Shown here in pieces: positions 16,793 through 24,616 of a DNA stretch of 64,000 nucleotides. The notes beneath the pieces are model-generated. The model saw only the letters and a list, made by a program, of their open reading frames with translations. It did no database searches and was not told the origin of the DNA. A program made the translations under genes and the position numbers. The stretch's first letter is position 1; every line of letters begins with the position of its first letter. The stretch spans positions 256,837 to 320,836 of the forward strand of contig NZ_LMNA01000028.1 of the NCBI RefSeq assembly GCF_001422445.1, written 5' to 3'. Source of the stretch: Pseudorhodoferax sp. Leaf274 (GTDB lineage: Bacteria > Pseudomonadota > Gammaproteobacteria > Burkholderiales > Burkholderiaceae_C).

Positions 16793-18892
16793 ATGAAACT
16801 GACCCTCGCCGACCTGCTGGCCGCGCTGCGCCGCACCCGTGCCATGGCACCCGTGCTGGTGCTGGCCCTGCTGGCCATGATCATCCTGCCGATGCCGCCG
16901 CTGGCGCTGGATGTGCTGTTCACGTTCAACATCGTGTTGTCGGTGATCGTGATCCTGGTGGCCGTGTCGGTGCAGCGGCCACTGGATTTCTCGAGCTTCC
17001 CGACCATCATCCTGGCCACCACGCTGCTGCGGCTGGCGCTGAACGTGGCCTCCACGCGCGTGGTGCTGCTGCACGGGCACGAGGGCACGCATGCGGCCGG
17101 CCAGGTGATCGAGTCCTTCGGCAACGTGGTGATCGGCGGCAACTTCGTCGTCGGCCTGGTGGTGTTCGTGATCCTCATGATCATCAACTTCATCGTGGTG
17201 ACCAAGGGCGCCGAGCGCATCTCCGAGGTCTCGGCCCGCTTCACGCTGGACGCGCTGCCCGGCAAGCAGATGGCCATCGACGCCGACCTCAACGCCGGCC
17301 TCATCAACCAGGAAAAGGCGCAGCTGCGCCGGCGCGAGGTGGCTTCGGAGGCCGACTTCTACGGCGCCATGGACGGTGCCAGCAAGTTCGTGCGTGGCGA
17401 CGCCATCGCCGGCATCCTGATCCTGCTCATCAACATGATCGGCGGCGTGGCCATCGGCGCACTCATGCACGACCTGAGCTTCGGCGAGGCCTTCCGCACC
17501 TACGCGCTGCTGACCATCGGCGACGGCCTGGTGGCGCAGATCCCGGCGCTGCTGCTGTCCTCGGCGGCCGCCATCGTCGTCACGCGCGTGAGCGACGCGG
17601 GCGACCTGCAGACCCAGATCGGCCAGCAGCTGCTGGCCTCGCCGCAGGCCTTGTACAGCGCCGCGGCGCTGATGCTGGTGCTGGGCCTGATCCCGGGCAT
17701 GCCCTGGGCCAGCTTCATCGGCTTTGCCGCGGTGCTGACCTATGTGGCCTGGCGCATGGCCAAACGCCAGACCCAGCCCCAGGCGGGGCTTGAGGCGGGC
17801 GCGCTGGGCGCCGCGCTGCTGACGGCCGAACCGCCGGCCGAGCTGGACTGGCGCAGCCTGCCGCGCGTGGATGCGCTGACCGTGGCGCTGGGCTACCGGC
17901 TGGTGGCCATGATGGACCAGGGGCAGGGCGCGCCGCTGGTCAAGCGGCTGCAGGGCCTGCGCCAGAGCATGAGCGAGAACCTGGGCGTGCTGCTGCCCCA
18001 GGTCGGCGTGCGCGACGACCTGGGCCTCAAGCCCACGCAGTACACGGTGCTGCTGCGCGGCAGCGTGCTGGCCCGCGCCGAGCTGCAGGCCGACCGGCTC
18101 ATGGCCGTGCCTTCGCCGCAGCTGTACGGCCAGGTGGACGGCGCCCCCGGCGTGGACCCGGCTTACGGCCTGGCGGTGGTATGGATCGAGCCCGACCAGA
18201 AGGCCCACGCGCTGGGCCTGGGCTACCAGGTGGTGGACGGCCCCAGCGTGATCGCCACGCACGTGAGCAAGCTGCTGCGCGAGAACCTGCCCGAGCTCTT
18301 CAACCACGAGGATGCCGGCGAGATCATGGAACGCCTGGCCGGCCAGGCCCCGCGCCTGGCCGAGGCGCTGGGCAAGGCCATGACGCATGTGCAACTGCTC
18401 AAGGTGTTCCGCACGCTGCTGGCCGAGAACGTCTCGCTCAAGGACATCGTGCCGATTGCGACCAGCCTGCTGGAGACGGCGGAGACCACCAAGGACCCGA
18501 TCCTGCTGGCGGCCGAGGTGCGCTGCGCGGTGCGCCGCCAGATCGTCGAGCAATTGGCCGGGCAGCGGAGCGAGCTGCAGGTGTTCAGCCTCACGGGCGA
18601 TCTGGAGAACATGCTGCTGGGGGCCTTGAACCAGGCCAGGCAGGGCGGGGCGAAGGTGGCGCTGGACAACTTTCCGGTGGACCCGAATCTGCTGTCGCAG
18701 CTGCAGACGCACATGCCGCTGGCCAGGGATCAGATGAAGCAGCAGGCGACGCCGCCGCTGTTGCTGGTGATGCCGCAGATCCGGCCGCTGCTGGCGCGTT
18801 ATGCGCGGCTGTTTGCGCCGGGGCTGGCGGTGCTCTCGTACAACGAGATTCCGGAGCAGCGGGAGGTGAGCATTGTGGGGACGGTGGGGTAG
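16793..18892 (+). CDS. flhA: Flagellar export gate protein FlhA
   Basis: A 699-residue protein. The N-terminal half holds about eight membrane helices and the conserved FHIPEP-type cytoplasmic loop (about residues 135-210: GAERISEVSARFTLDALPGKQMAIDAD). The C-terminal half is the cytoplasmic substrate- and chaperone-docking domain. The start MKLTLADLL at 16793 is chosen over an in-frame ATG at 16763 that lies inside the palindromic repeat. It is the last gene of the plus-strand flagellar operon. The integron cassette array begins about 210 bp downstream. Confidence 0.93.
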   Translation: MKLTLADLLAALRRTRAMAPVLVLALLAMIILPMPPLALDVLFTFNIVLSVIVILVAVSVQRPLDFSSFPTIILATTLLRLALNVASTRVVLLHGHEGTHAAGQVIESFGNVVIGGNFVVGLVVFVILMIINFIVVTKGAERISEVSARFTLDALPGKQMAIDADLNAGLINQEKAQLRRREVASEADFYGAMDGASKFVRGDAIAGILILLINMIGGVAIGALMHDLSFGEAFRTYALLTIGDGLVAQIPALLLSSAAAIVVTRVSDAGDLQTQIGQQLLASPQALYSAAALMLVLGLIPGMPWASFIGFAAVLTYVAWRMAKRQTQPQAGLEAGALGAALLTAEPPAELDWRSLPRVDALTVALGYRLVAMMDQGQGAPLVKRLQGLRQSMSENLGVLLPQVGVRDDLGLKPTQYTVLLRGSVLARAELQADRLMAVPSPQLYGQVDGAPGVDPAYGLAVVWIEPDQKAHALGLGYQVVDGPSVIATHVSKLLRENLPELFNHEDAGEIMERLAGQAPRLAEALGKAMTHVQLLKVFRTLLAENVSLKDIVPIATSLLETAETTKDPILLAAEVRCAVRRQIVEQLAGQRSELQVFSLTGDLENMLLGALNQARQGGAKVALDNFPVDPNLLSQLQTHMPLARDQMKQQATPPLLLVMPQIRPLLARYARLFAPGLAVLSYNEIPEQREVSIVGTVG

Positions 18893-19059
18893 GGGGCACT
18901 CCACTGCAGGCATCCACACAATTGAGGAAATTGGGATGGCGGAATTTGTAACCAGCGCGGTTTTTGTCGGATTTTTTAGTAGGGTTGCCGTTCCGCATCG
19001 AGACGAAAATCGTCAGAAAATCAACTATTTATGTGCTGAGCCGACGGCCTGATAACACG

Positions 19060-19109
19060 ACAGTAGTTGTGATACCTCGCGCTGGCTTGCGTGATACATC
19101 AAGTTAGGC
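19060..19109 (+). other. First cassette insertion point, possible orphan attI
   Basis: The first cassette is preceded by a GTTAGGC core (19103-19109), the R-box at which integron recombination occurs. No inverted-repeat attC stem lies upstream. Instead two direct copies of GTGATAC (19069-19075 and 19091-19097) are seen, reminiscent of the direct repeats at attI sites. The region 18893-19102 has no gene and no integrase fragment that I can see. Calling it attI is tentative; it could also be the right half of a truncated attC. Confidence 0.4.
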
Positions 19110-19115
19110 ATCACG

Positions 19116-19451
19116 ATGGGCTATGACATCCACCTTACGCGTCGAGAACATTGGTTTGACGAGAACGAACCCGAGATTTCGCTGCAGCAGTGGCTTGAGT
19201 ACGTGGCGACCGATTCAGAGATTCAACCCGATCCGGAGAACCCTGATCCCGAGAACTTTGTGGTGACGCTAGACGGAGTGGTGTGGCCGCTCTGGTGGGA
19301 CAGGGGCGAAGTGACCACGAAGAATCCACATGAGCGAGTGATCATTAAGCTTGTGAAGGTTGCGCAGGTCCTCAAAGCTCGCGTTCTAGGTGACGACGAT
19401 GAGATTTACGGTAGCGATCCTGGCAATCCCCTCTCGGTCGAACGCCGGTGA
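19116..19451 (+). CDS. Cassette 1: hypothetical acidic protein
   Basis: A 111-residue protein, acidic and Trp-rich (LYVATDSEIQPDPENPDPE-like middle, GVVWPLWWDRGE). There is no signal peptide and no membrane segment. I do not recognise a family with a known function; proteins beginning MGYDIHLTRREHW recur as integron cassettes. The ATG is 6 nt after the GTTAGGC core. It ends 2 nt before the left core of attC1. It is the cassette nearest the presumed insertion point and so, in a functional integron, the youngest. Confidence 0.72.
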   Translation: MGYDIHLTRREHWFDENEPEISLQQWLEYVATDSEIQPDPENPDPENFVVTLDGVVWPLWWDRGEVTTKNPHERVIIKLVKVAQVLKARVLGDDDEIYGSDPGNPLSVERR

Positions 19452-19452
19452 T

Positions 19453-19563
19453 GCCTAACCCTGCAATGGATCGGACATCCAAGCATTGGCCGCGCTGCTG
19501 CCCCTGGTTATTTTTGCCTTCGCGCGGCCAATGCTTGGCTGCCGCTCATTTGGAACGTTAGCC
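19453..19563 (+). repeat. attC1 (111 bp)
   Basis: The left core is GCCTAAC and the right core GTTAGCC. Two perfect 17-base arms, CCAAGCATTGGCCGCGC (19479-19495) and its complement (19522-19538), form a long stem, with a loop that contains TTATTTTTG. This is the longest attC of the array. Confidence 0.9.
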
Positions 19564-19566
19564 AGC

Positions 19567-19854
19567 ATGAAATTCCTCCTCGCAAGTGCTGAACTTCGAG
19601 CCATGTTCGAAGTGGCGAATCGGTACGCAGCAGGGGCGTCGTCGGTGCATGAACTGAACGGCGCCATCTGCAACGCACGAGACATGGCTACCGCCGCTGA
19701 CGCTGATGCAGCTGTAATCTCGTTACTCGACGATTGGCGCCGCATGGTTAATCGCCGCTGGAATGAATGGGGACTCGAAAAGCAGCCAATCTCCGAGGAA
19801 GAATTTCAGGCATGGCTCCGGGAACAACTCGTCAACCCCGAGCATGCTGGCTAA
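19567..19854 (+). CDS. Cassette 2: hypothetical protein
   Basis: A 95-residue soluble, helical protein of unknown function (MKFLLASAELRAMFEVANRY... ending NPEHAG). The ATG at 19567 lies 3 nt after the attC1 right core; a longer frame starts inside the attC and is not credible. Its stop codon lies inside the left core of attC2, typical for cassettes. Confidence 0.7.
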   Translation: MKFLLASAELRAMFEVANRYAAGASSVHELNGAICNARDMATAADADAAVISLLDDWRRMVNRRWNEWGLEKQPISEEEFQAWLREQLVNPEHAG

Positions 19855-19917
19855 CCTTTCAATCAGCCGGACATGGTCCGGCAAGCCGGCCCATGCCGGT
19901 TATTTTAAACGTTAGGC
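19849..19917 (+). repeat. attC2 (69 bp)
   Basis: The cores are GGCTAAC and GTTAGGC, around a GCCGGACATGGTCCGGC hairpin and a second CCGGCCCATGCCGG half. It overlaps the stop codon of cassette 2. Confidence 0.85.
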
Positions 19918-19924
19918 ATCACGT

Positions 19925-20389
19925 ATGACGCCAGCGCAGATTCGGGAGGGCGTAGACAAGTTGCAGGCGAAAACTGTCAACGGGGAGGAGGAAGCATGGG
20001 CTGTCCTAAAGCCTCTTGGAATTGAAGTTGTGCCGTATCTTTTGGAAGCCTTTCCTCGCTTTCGAAGGTGGCAGGCTCGTACTTCCCTGATGTATCACGC
20101 AATTCGATATGCCCGCCGAAGCAATGAGGCATTCCAATTGGGATTGTTAGGGACGAAAGATAAATCGACCTTGGTCCGATATCGCGCGTGTGGCCTGTTG
20201 GCATATTCACTTCGAAAGGATGCCTTAACGAGCCTGCAACAACTGCTGACCCATTCCGACCAGCGGACAGTGCAAGACGCGGTGGCCGCAATTGATGCGA
20301 TCGAACGGCAGAACCATCATCTGTTCATTGACCGCAATCACTCCGGTCAATCTCTTTGGGTCGTTAGCGACGAGGATGGCGATGCCTAA
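19925..20389 (+). CDS. Cassette 3: HEAT-repeat-like protein
   Basis: A 154-residue all-helical protein. The pattern of paired helices (LKPLGIEVVPYLLEAFPRF, VRYRACGLLAYSLRKDALTSL, QRTVQDAVAAIDAI) suggests HEAT-like repeats, which usually mediate protein binding. No catalytic motif is seen. The ATG is 7 nt after attC2. The last codon runs into attC3. Confidence 0.72.
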   Translation: MTPAQIREGVDKLQAKTVNGEEEAWAVLKPLGIEVVPYLLEAFPRFRRWQARTSLMYHAIRYARRSNEAFQLGLLGTKDKSTLVRYRACGLLAYSLRKDALTSLQQLLTHSDQRTVQDAVAAIDAIERQNHHLFIDRNHSGQSLWVVSDEDGDA

Positions 20390-20440
20390 CAAGTCGCTCC
20401 ATCGGACGGCTTCGCCGCCCGCTGAGCTTGCGCGTTAGCC
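20384..20440 (+). repeat. attC3 (57 bp)
   Basis: The cores are GCCTAAC and GTTAGCC. The central hairpin is CGGACGGC-TTC-GCCGCCCG with a one-base bulge that would give strand recognition. It is a member of the uniform 57-58-bp class. Confidence 0.9.
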
Positions 20441-20451
20441 AAGGGGAACTC

Positions 20452-21054
20452 GTGCTGCTTGCTGACAAGATCAATCTCGCTATGGCGATTGCGACCGGAC
20501 TGTCCGTGATCGTGTCCGCTGCCATGGCGGTTCTGACCTATGCGGTGCTTAAAGCCAATCGGGCAACGGTCGAGGCAATGCAAGCTCAAATCGAAGCCGC
20601 ATCTCGACCCTACATTCAAATAGCACCGATAGCTCGCGCAATGACAACGGCCATCGAACTGCATATCAAGAACATAGGTAGTACCTCGGCAGTTCGACTT
20701 CGCTTGTCTCTTGATCAAGACTACCACTTCAATGCAGAAGAAGGTGAGCATAACAACATCAGAAATTATTCTGCCTTCTCCAAAGAGATTCAGATGCTGG
20801 CACCTGGCTCTGAGCTGCGATTTCTCCTGGGAGTCGGCCATAAGATCTTGAGAAACCCCAAGCTTTGTCCAATGCAGTTTTCTGTCGATGCGAAGTATGA
20901 ATTCGAAGAAAAGAGGGTCGTAGAAAAAACTACGATTGATTTGGCACCCTTCGGAAAGTCCGTTCAGCCCACCGACCCAATAGCTGAGCGCCTTGATAAG
21001 CTTGCTGTCGAATTAAAGTCAATTCGTGGGGCATTGCAAAATGCAGCAGGCTAA
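20452..21054 (+). CDS. Cassette 4: single-pass membrane protein of unknown function
   Basis: A 200-residue protein from a GTG start with an AAGGGGA site about 6 nt upstream. One N-terminal membrane helix (about residues 8-32) and a short coiled stretch (EAMQAQIEAASR) precede a soluble beta-rich domain of about 120 residues. A C-terminal helical tail follows. The topology resembles small envelope sensor or effector proteins but no family is recognised. Its AT-richer codon use contrasts with the flagellar genes. Confidence 0.72.
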   Translation: MLLADKINLAMAIATGLSVIVSAAMAVLTYAVLKANRATVEAMQAQIEAASRPYIQIAPIARAMTTAIELHIKNIGSTSAVRLRLSLDQDYHFNAEEGEHNNIRNYSAFSKEIQMLAPGSELRFLLGVGHKILRNPKLCPMQFSVDAKYEFEEKRVVEKTTIDLAPFGKSVQPTDPIAERLDKLAVELKSIRGALQNAAG

Positions 21055-21106
21055 CAAACCGCTGCATCGGACCGCCTGCGGCGTCCGCTGAGCTAAATCG
21101 TTAACC
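21049..21106 (+). repeat. attC4 (58 bp)
   Basis: The cores are GGCTAAC and GTTAACC. The hairpin is CGGACCGCC-TGC-GGCGTCCG. It overlaps the stop of cassette 4. Confidence 0.9.
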
Positions 21107-21112
21107 ACCCAA

Positions 21113-21502
21113 ATGACGTTCAGCCTGTTCAAGAAACGAGGCGCTGCAGCTTGCGTTTGCGAGCCGGGTGATCGCCCACCTAAAGCGTCGCCTTTTGAGA
21201 AGACGGAGAGTCTCACTGGTCGGTATGAGCATGAGAACGTCGCATTGGCCCGTTGTCGAAAGTGCGGCAAGGTGGCGCTCTATTACTCGGCAGATGTTTA
21301 CGACGATTTTTGGCAGTACTGGTGTCTCATCAATGACTCGGAACGTGCTTTGCTAATGGCTCCAGACGAAGGCGAAGAGCCCGAGCGTCCCTCACGCGCG
21401 CGTGGAATTCTTGGGCATCGCCCGACTCTTATCAACGGTCCGGTGCATGGCTTCGAATGGGCTCATTCCGGTGCGAACGTGGTACAGGGGCCGCCATGGT
21501 AA
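21113..21502 (+). CDS. Cassette 5: hypothetical protein with zinc-ribbon-like cysteines
   Basis: A 129-residue soluble protein with CVC near residue 14 and CRKC near residue 48, a possible metal knuckle (ALARCRKCGKVALYY). The remainder (WQYWCLINDSERALL...) has no recognised fold. The ATG lies 6 nt after attC4. Confidence 0.68.
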   Translation: MTFSLFKKRGAAACVCEPGDRPPKASPFEKTESLTGRYEHENVALARCRKCGKVALYYSADVYDDFWQYWCLINDSERALLMAPDEGEEPERPSRARGILGHRPTLINGPVHGFEWAHSGANVVQGPPW

Positions 21503-21512
21503 GTGCAGCCGT

Positions 21513-21569
21513 GGTTAACCTCTCATTCGAGCGGACCGCCTACGGCGTCCGCTCACTTTCACGTTATCC
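21513..21569 (+). repeat. attC5 (57 bp)
   Basis: The cores are GGTTAAC and GTTATCC. The arms are GAGCGGACCGCC and GGCGTCCGCTC around TAC, with one unpaired base on the left arm, the expected extrahelical base. Confidence 0.88.
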
Positions 21570-21582
21570 ATGAAGGGCATCC

Positions 21583-21939
21583 GTGTCTGACGGAAAAGTA
21601 GAAAATAAGAGCTTCGAGGCGTATGGACTGTTTCTCAGGGAAAACCATCGGCCACCGAGTAGAGGTGGGAATACGAAGGCGCTTCACTCTCATGTCTTAA
21701 CTATCGAAGGCGAGCGGTACAGCTTTCTTGCACTTGGTTCTCAGCAATGGGCTCACAGGAGCGATACGGTATCTTTCGAGTACGAGGTTAACGATGGCTA
21801 CAAAAATGTGGTCAAAGAGACTTTCAAAGCAGTTTCGAAATCAGGAGAAGCCGTGGTTCGCGGGAATCGTGGCTTCAAAACAAAACTGCGAACCGCAGTA
21901 TCCAGACTTCCAGCTAGCCGCCGCGAGCAACGGGATTGA
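21583..21939 (+). CDS. Cassette 6: hypothetical protein
   Basis: A 118-residue basic soluble protein of unknown function. The predicted start is GTG at 21583; the ATG at 21570 is followed by an early stop in its own frame. A beta-rich middle (LTIEGERYSFLALGSQQW, TVSFEYEVNDGYKNVV) precedes an Arg/Lys-rich C-terminus. Confidence 0.6.
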   Translation: MSDGKVENKSFEAYGLFLRENHRPPSRGGNTKALHSHVLTIEGERYSFLALGSQQWAHRSDTVSFEYEVNDGYKNVVKETFKAVSKSGEAVVRGNRGFKTKLRTAVSRLPASRREQRD

Positions 21940-21940
21940 T

Positions 21941-21998
21941 GGATAACAGTTCTTTCCATCGGACCGCCTGCGGCGTCCGCTGAAATCAGGCGTTAGCC
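21941..21998 (+). repeat. attC6 (58 bp)
   Basis: The cores are GGATAAC and GTTAGCC, with a CGGACCGCC-TGC-GGCGTCCG hairpin. Its outer sequence (TTCTTTCCAT...CTGAAATCA) is nearly identical to attC7 and to the degenerate site at 30233. Confidence 0.9.
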
Positions 21999-22003
21999 AG
22001 ACC

Positions 22004-22234
22004 ATGGATGCACTGATCGACTTGCTTATGCTGCTGGTGTTCCACTGGCGGCTGGGGTTGTCAGTAGTCTGCACAACCGTTTTTGCTGTATTTCTCGCCG
22101 CCACCCTCCCATGGTTCTCCGGGGCTTTCGGTCTTGCGCTCGTGATTGGCTCTGTCGGCTTGGGGCTGTTGTGGGAAGGCGCTGCCGATAAAAATCGAGC
22201 AGAGCGCGTTGCCAAGGTGAAAGAGGGACGTTGA
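22004..22234 (+). CDS. Cassette 7: small two-helix membrane protein
   Basis: A 76-residue protein with two predicted membrane helices (about residues 4-30 and 36-58) and a charged C-terminal tail (DKNRAERVAKVKEGR). There is no known family. The ATG is 5 nt after attC6. Confidence 0.65.
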   Translation: MDALIDLLMLLVFHWRLGLSVVCTTVFAVFLAATLPWFSGAFGLALVIGSVGLGLLWEGAADKNRAERVAKVKEGR

Positions 22235-22237
22235 AAT

Positions 22238-22295
22238 GGCTAACATTTCTTTCCATCGGACCGCCTTCGGCGTCCGCTGAAATCAGACGTTAAAC
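22238..22295 (+). repeat. attC7 (58 bp)
   Basis: The cores are GGCTAAC and GTTAAAC, with a CGGACCGCC-TTC-GGCGTCCG hairpin. Confidence 0.9.
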
Positions 22296-22307
22296 CTCAC
22301 GCAAGAC

Positions 22308-22625
22308 ATGTTTGTGTTCGAGCTTCTGTTCCTCTTGGGCCTTCCGCTTCTCTTTGCTTGTGGCACGACCTACATGACTTGGAGGGCCCTGTCGCGGCCA
22401 TTGGTATTCCTAATAGTTGCGACGGTAGTTCTGTATCTTGTCTACGCCGCGTCAATGTGGCTGCTGGCCGCCGGGCCTGTTGGCTACACACTTTCGATCC
22501 GGTCGCCAGGCGAGGCTCCCGCCTCTGAACCGTTGTTCCTACTGCTCCCGCCGTACAAGATTCCGCTCATCGCATTTGCGGGGGGCCTCAATTCCGGTGC
22601 TGGCAGTACTGCTGCGCGCGTTTAG
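22308..22625 (+). CDS. Cassette 8: hypothetical membrane protein
   Basis: A 105-residue protein with membrane helices at about residues 3-22, 30-55 and possibly 75-92. A Pro-rich loop (SPGEAPASEP) lies between the last two. There is no recognised family. The ATG is 12 nt after attC7. The stop lies about 20 nt before attC8. Confidence 0.62.
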   Translation: MFVFELLFLLGLPLLFACGTTYMTWRALSRPLVFLIVATVVLYLVYAASMWLLAAGPVGYTLSIRSPGEAPASEPLFLLLPPYKIPLIAFAGGLNSGAGSTAARV

Positions 22626-22644
22626 GAAGGAGCGTGCCGATGAG

Positions 22645-22701
22645 GTTTAACCTGCCATTCGAGCGGACCGCCTACGGCGCCCGCTCACTTTCACGTTAGA
22701 G
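22645..22701 (+). repeat. attC8 (57 bp)
   Basis: The cores are GTTTAAC and GTTAGAG, the latter with a non-consensus last base. The hairpin is GAGCGGACCGCC-TAC-GGCGCCCGCTC. Confidence 0.84.
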
Positions 22702-22717
22702 CGCAATCGGCGCATCT

Positions 22718-23077
22718 GTGGCTATTCGAATGAACCCGTTCCGGTGGTTTCTTAATCTCAGCGCAAACTTGGCGCAAAGAAGAGGTGGCTCACGCGATCC
22801 TTGGGCTTACTCATACGACGCCTCGGTTGACTCACGCGAGTACGAAGCCTGGATCGAATTCGATGGCGCCGGACTCTTTGTCGGGAACAAAAAATGGCCA
22901 GAGTGCTGGTCACTGCTTTCGCCGGATTCAATGCGGTATGCAAGGGTGGTTGAAGCGGGGGATGGATCAGTCCGACTCACGGTCTATGAACGTCGAGATT
23001 CCGAGCGCTACGGCCCTGTATGGAGTGAATGGGAGGGGCCGTCGTGCTTGCAACCCGTGACGAGGCAATGGCTTTAG
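22718..23077 (+). CDS. Cassette 9: hypothetical protein
   Basis: A 119-residue soluble beta-rich protein with many aromatic residues (EYEAWIEFDGAGLFVGNKKWPECWSL). The start is GTG at 22718, or the in-frame ATG at 22730. No family is recognised. About 30 nt separate the stop from the attC9 region. Confidence 0.62.
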   Translation: MAIRMNPFRWFLNLSANLAQRRGGSRDPWAYSYDASVDSREYEAWIEFDGAGLFVGNKKWPECWSLLSPDSMRYARVVEAGDGSVRLTVYERRDSERYGPVWSEWEGPSCLQPVTRQWL

Positions 23078-23110
23078 GCCAGCAACTACTAATACGCTGA
23101 GAAGCATGCG

Positions 23111-23200
23111 CTCTAACATGTCGGTCAACGCGGACGCCTTGCGGCATGCGCCCACTTCGCGGCCTCTTGCCGCAAGTCACCGGTTACCTTTACGTTAGCC
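23111..23200 (+). repeat. attC9 (90 bp)
   Basis: The left core is CTCTAAC and the right core GTTAGCC. The arms CTTGCGGCA and TGCCGCAAG form the distal stem. It is longer than the 57-58-bp class and differs in sequence, so its cassette probably came from another source. Confidence 0.8.
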
Positions 23201-23213
23201 ACCTAGGAAACTC

Positions 23214-23708
23214 ATGCGACATCTCTACCAGACCCTCGTCTTGGCATTTTGCGCCGCTCTTATCAGCGCATGCTCAAACACTACGCCATCCCCCTCCCCA
23301 AAAATCGAGTCCAGAACAACCCAAGCTGGCAAGGGTGTCCCCAATGGTCGAAGTGACTCAGCAGCGCCATTTGCCAAAGTGGCAAGCGTCTCTACCGACT
23401 CAACCTACGGGCGAACCCCCAGCAATCCAATCAAGGTTGGTACTGGCACAGGCGACCCAAGGCAAGGTTCCCTCGTCTCTCGCATGTATCTCAATGCGCT
23501 TCGAGGCGCAAACGGCCAGCCCCTTGAGTACGAGCGTCGCGGCTCTTGTTGTGCTTTCGCTACACCAAACGGCGTAATGGGCGGAGGGCTTCTTGATGTC
23601 TACGACATAAAGGTTGACGGAGTTAAAGAGCCCGTTGTGCTTTATGTAAACATGTATGACCCTGGCACTCTTATGGCTCCTACGGGCTTTACCGCTAGGT
23701 CACAATAA
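23214..23708 (+). CDS. Cassette 10: predicted lipoprotein
   Basis: A 164-residue protein with a type II signal peptide and lipobox LISAC (Cys20), followed by a Ser/Pro/Thr-rich linker. A C-terminal domain of about 100 residues contains YERRGSCCAFATPNGVMGGG and a DVYDIKVDG strand pair. It resembles DUF2195/DUF2931-type periplasmic proteins only in general form; the function is unknown. The ATG is 13 nt after attC9. Confidence 0.72.
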   Translation: MRHLYQTLVLAFCAALISACSNTTPSPSPKIESRTTQAGKGVPNGRSDSAAPFAKVASVSTDSTYGRTPSNPIKVGTGTGDPRQGSLVSRMYLNALRGANGQPLEYERRGSCCAFATPNGVMGGGLLDVYDIKVDGVKEPVVLYVNMYDPGTLMAPTGFTARSQ

Positions 23709-23712
23709 ATGT

Positions 23713-23770
23713 GGCTAACCCCTCGTTCCAGCGGATCGCCTACGGCTCCCGCTGACCTCCAACGTTATGC
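23713..23770 (+). repeat. attC10 (58 bp)
   Basis: The cores are GGCTAAC and GTTATGC, with an AGCGGATCGCC-TAC-GGCTCCCGCT hairpin. The right core contains the ATG of the next gene (23767-23769). Confidence 0.86.
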
Positions 23771-24135
23771 GTCAGTACCCACACGCTAGGCTTATTCGCT
23801 GGGATGCTTCAGTCGTCGTCGCGACTTGGGTGTTGCTGGTCGTCGCAGGCGCCGCCGTTTTGCTTGCTGGGCTGATCCAGCCGGCGGCTATGCGATGGGC
23901 AATGTTGGTGCTATATGTGGCCCTCGGCTTTGGGGCGTTGCACGCTGTCCTTGCCTTTATTCATAAGTGCCCGATGTGCGCAAAACGTCCGATGGTTGAA
24001 GGCTTCACCCAGATTCACCCCGACGCGGTCTCGCAGTCCAAGTTAAGAGGATGGGCCGGCGTGGCCTGGAATGTGCATCGCAATCAACGTTTCGTTTGTA
24101 TTCACTGCGGAACTCCATTCAAATGCGACCTGTGA
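23767..24135 (+). CDS. Cassette 11: membrane protein with C-terminal zinc ribbon
   Basis: A 122-residue protein with two membrane helices (about residues 16-38 and 43-64). A cytoplasmic domain follows with two Cys pairs, CPMC (about 69-72) and CIHC (about 111-114), spaced like a zinc ribbon. The start codon is part of the attC10 right core, so cassette excision would remove it. No family is recognised. Confidence 0.7.
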   Translation: MRQYPHARLIRWDASVVVATWVLLVVAGAAVLLAGLIQPAAMRWAMLVLYVALGFGALHAVLAFIHKCPMCAKRPMVEGFTQIHPDAVSQSKLRGWAGVAWNVHRNQRFVCIHCGTPFKCDL

Positions 24136-24136
24136 C

Positions 24137-24194
24137 GCATAACAGGCCGCTGCATCCGACCGCCTTCGGCGTCGGCTGAGCGGCGGCGTTAAGC
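24137..24194 (+). repeat. attC11 (58 bp)
   Basis: The cores are GCATAAC and GTTAAGC, with a CCGACCGCC-TTC-GGCGTCGG hairpin. Confidence 0.87.
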
Positions 24195-24200
24195 TCAGTC

Positions 24201-24551
24201 ATGGGCGTCGAGAACTCGTTGAATGAATCCCGGCAGCGAGAGTTGCGCGCGGAAGTTGCAGCCGTTGCGCCCGGCATTTACTTGCGCACTACGCCCCTTC
24301 TAGACGGCGCTCGCCGAATTGCCGCATTGAGATTTGACGTTGCTGGATGTGAGCATGACGAAGACTTCATGCTGTTTGCTGTGATCGATTCCGAGACGGA
24401 CCACATTCCAAAAGAGTCAGCTCGTGAGTTTTGCGCCTCAACTTGGCTTGCGCAGCGCGATCTGGAAATTCATGAGACTTGGGGGGTTTATGAGTGTCGT
24501 GTCAAAGCCTCCTGCGAGCGTCTTTGCGCTCGGTTCGCAGATGAGGCTTAA
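24201..24551 (+). CDS. Cassette 12: hypothetical protein
   Basis: A 116-residue soluble acidic protein with scattered cysteines (GCEHDEDFMLFAVIDSE, ECRVKASCERLCARF). No signal peptide or recognised family. The ATG is 6 nt after attC11, and the stop runs into attC12. Confidence 0.68.
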   Translation: MGVENSLNESRQRELRAEVAAVAPGIYLRTTPLLDGARRIAALRFDVAGCEHDEDFMLFAVIDSETDHIPKESAREFCASTWLAQRDLEIHETWGVYECRVKASCERLCARFADEA

Positions 24552-24614
24552 CCTTTCATTGCAGCCGACCTGCGCCAGCTTCGCTGGCTGGTCGGCTGAA
24601 TTCAAACGTTAGAC
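24546..24614 (+). repeat. attC12 (69 bp)
   Basis: The cores are GCTTAAC and GTTAGAC. The arms GCAGCCGACCTGCGCCAGC and GCTGGCTGGTCGGCTG pair with a small bulge around TTC. Confidence 0.85.
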
Positions 24615-24616
24615 CA

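Noticed and set aside
16625..18919. A 764-codon minus-strand frame over flhA
   Set aside because: Antisense shadow of flhA with no family similarity.
18893..19102. Integron integrase remnant near flhA
   Set aside because: Neither strand of this 210-bp gap gives a tyrosine-recombinase motif; the only short frames are uninformative.
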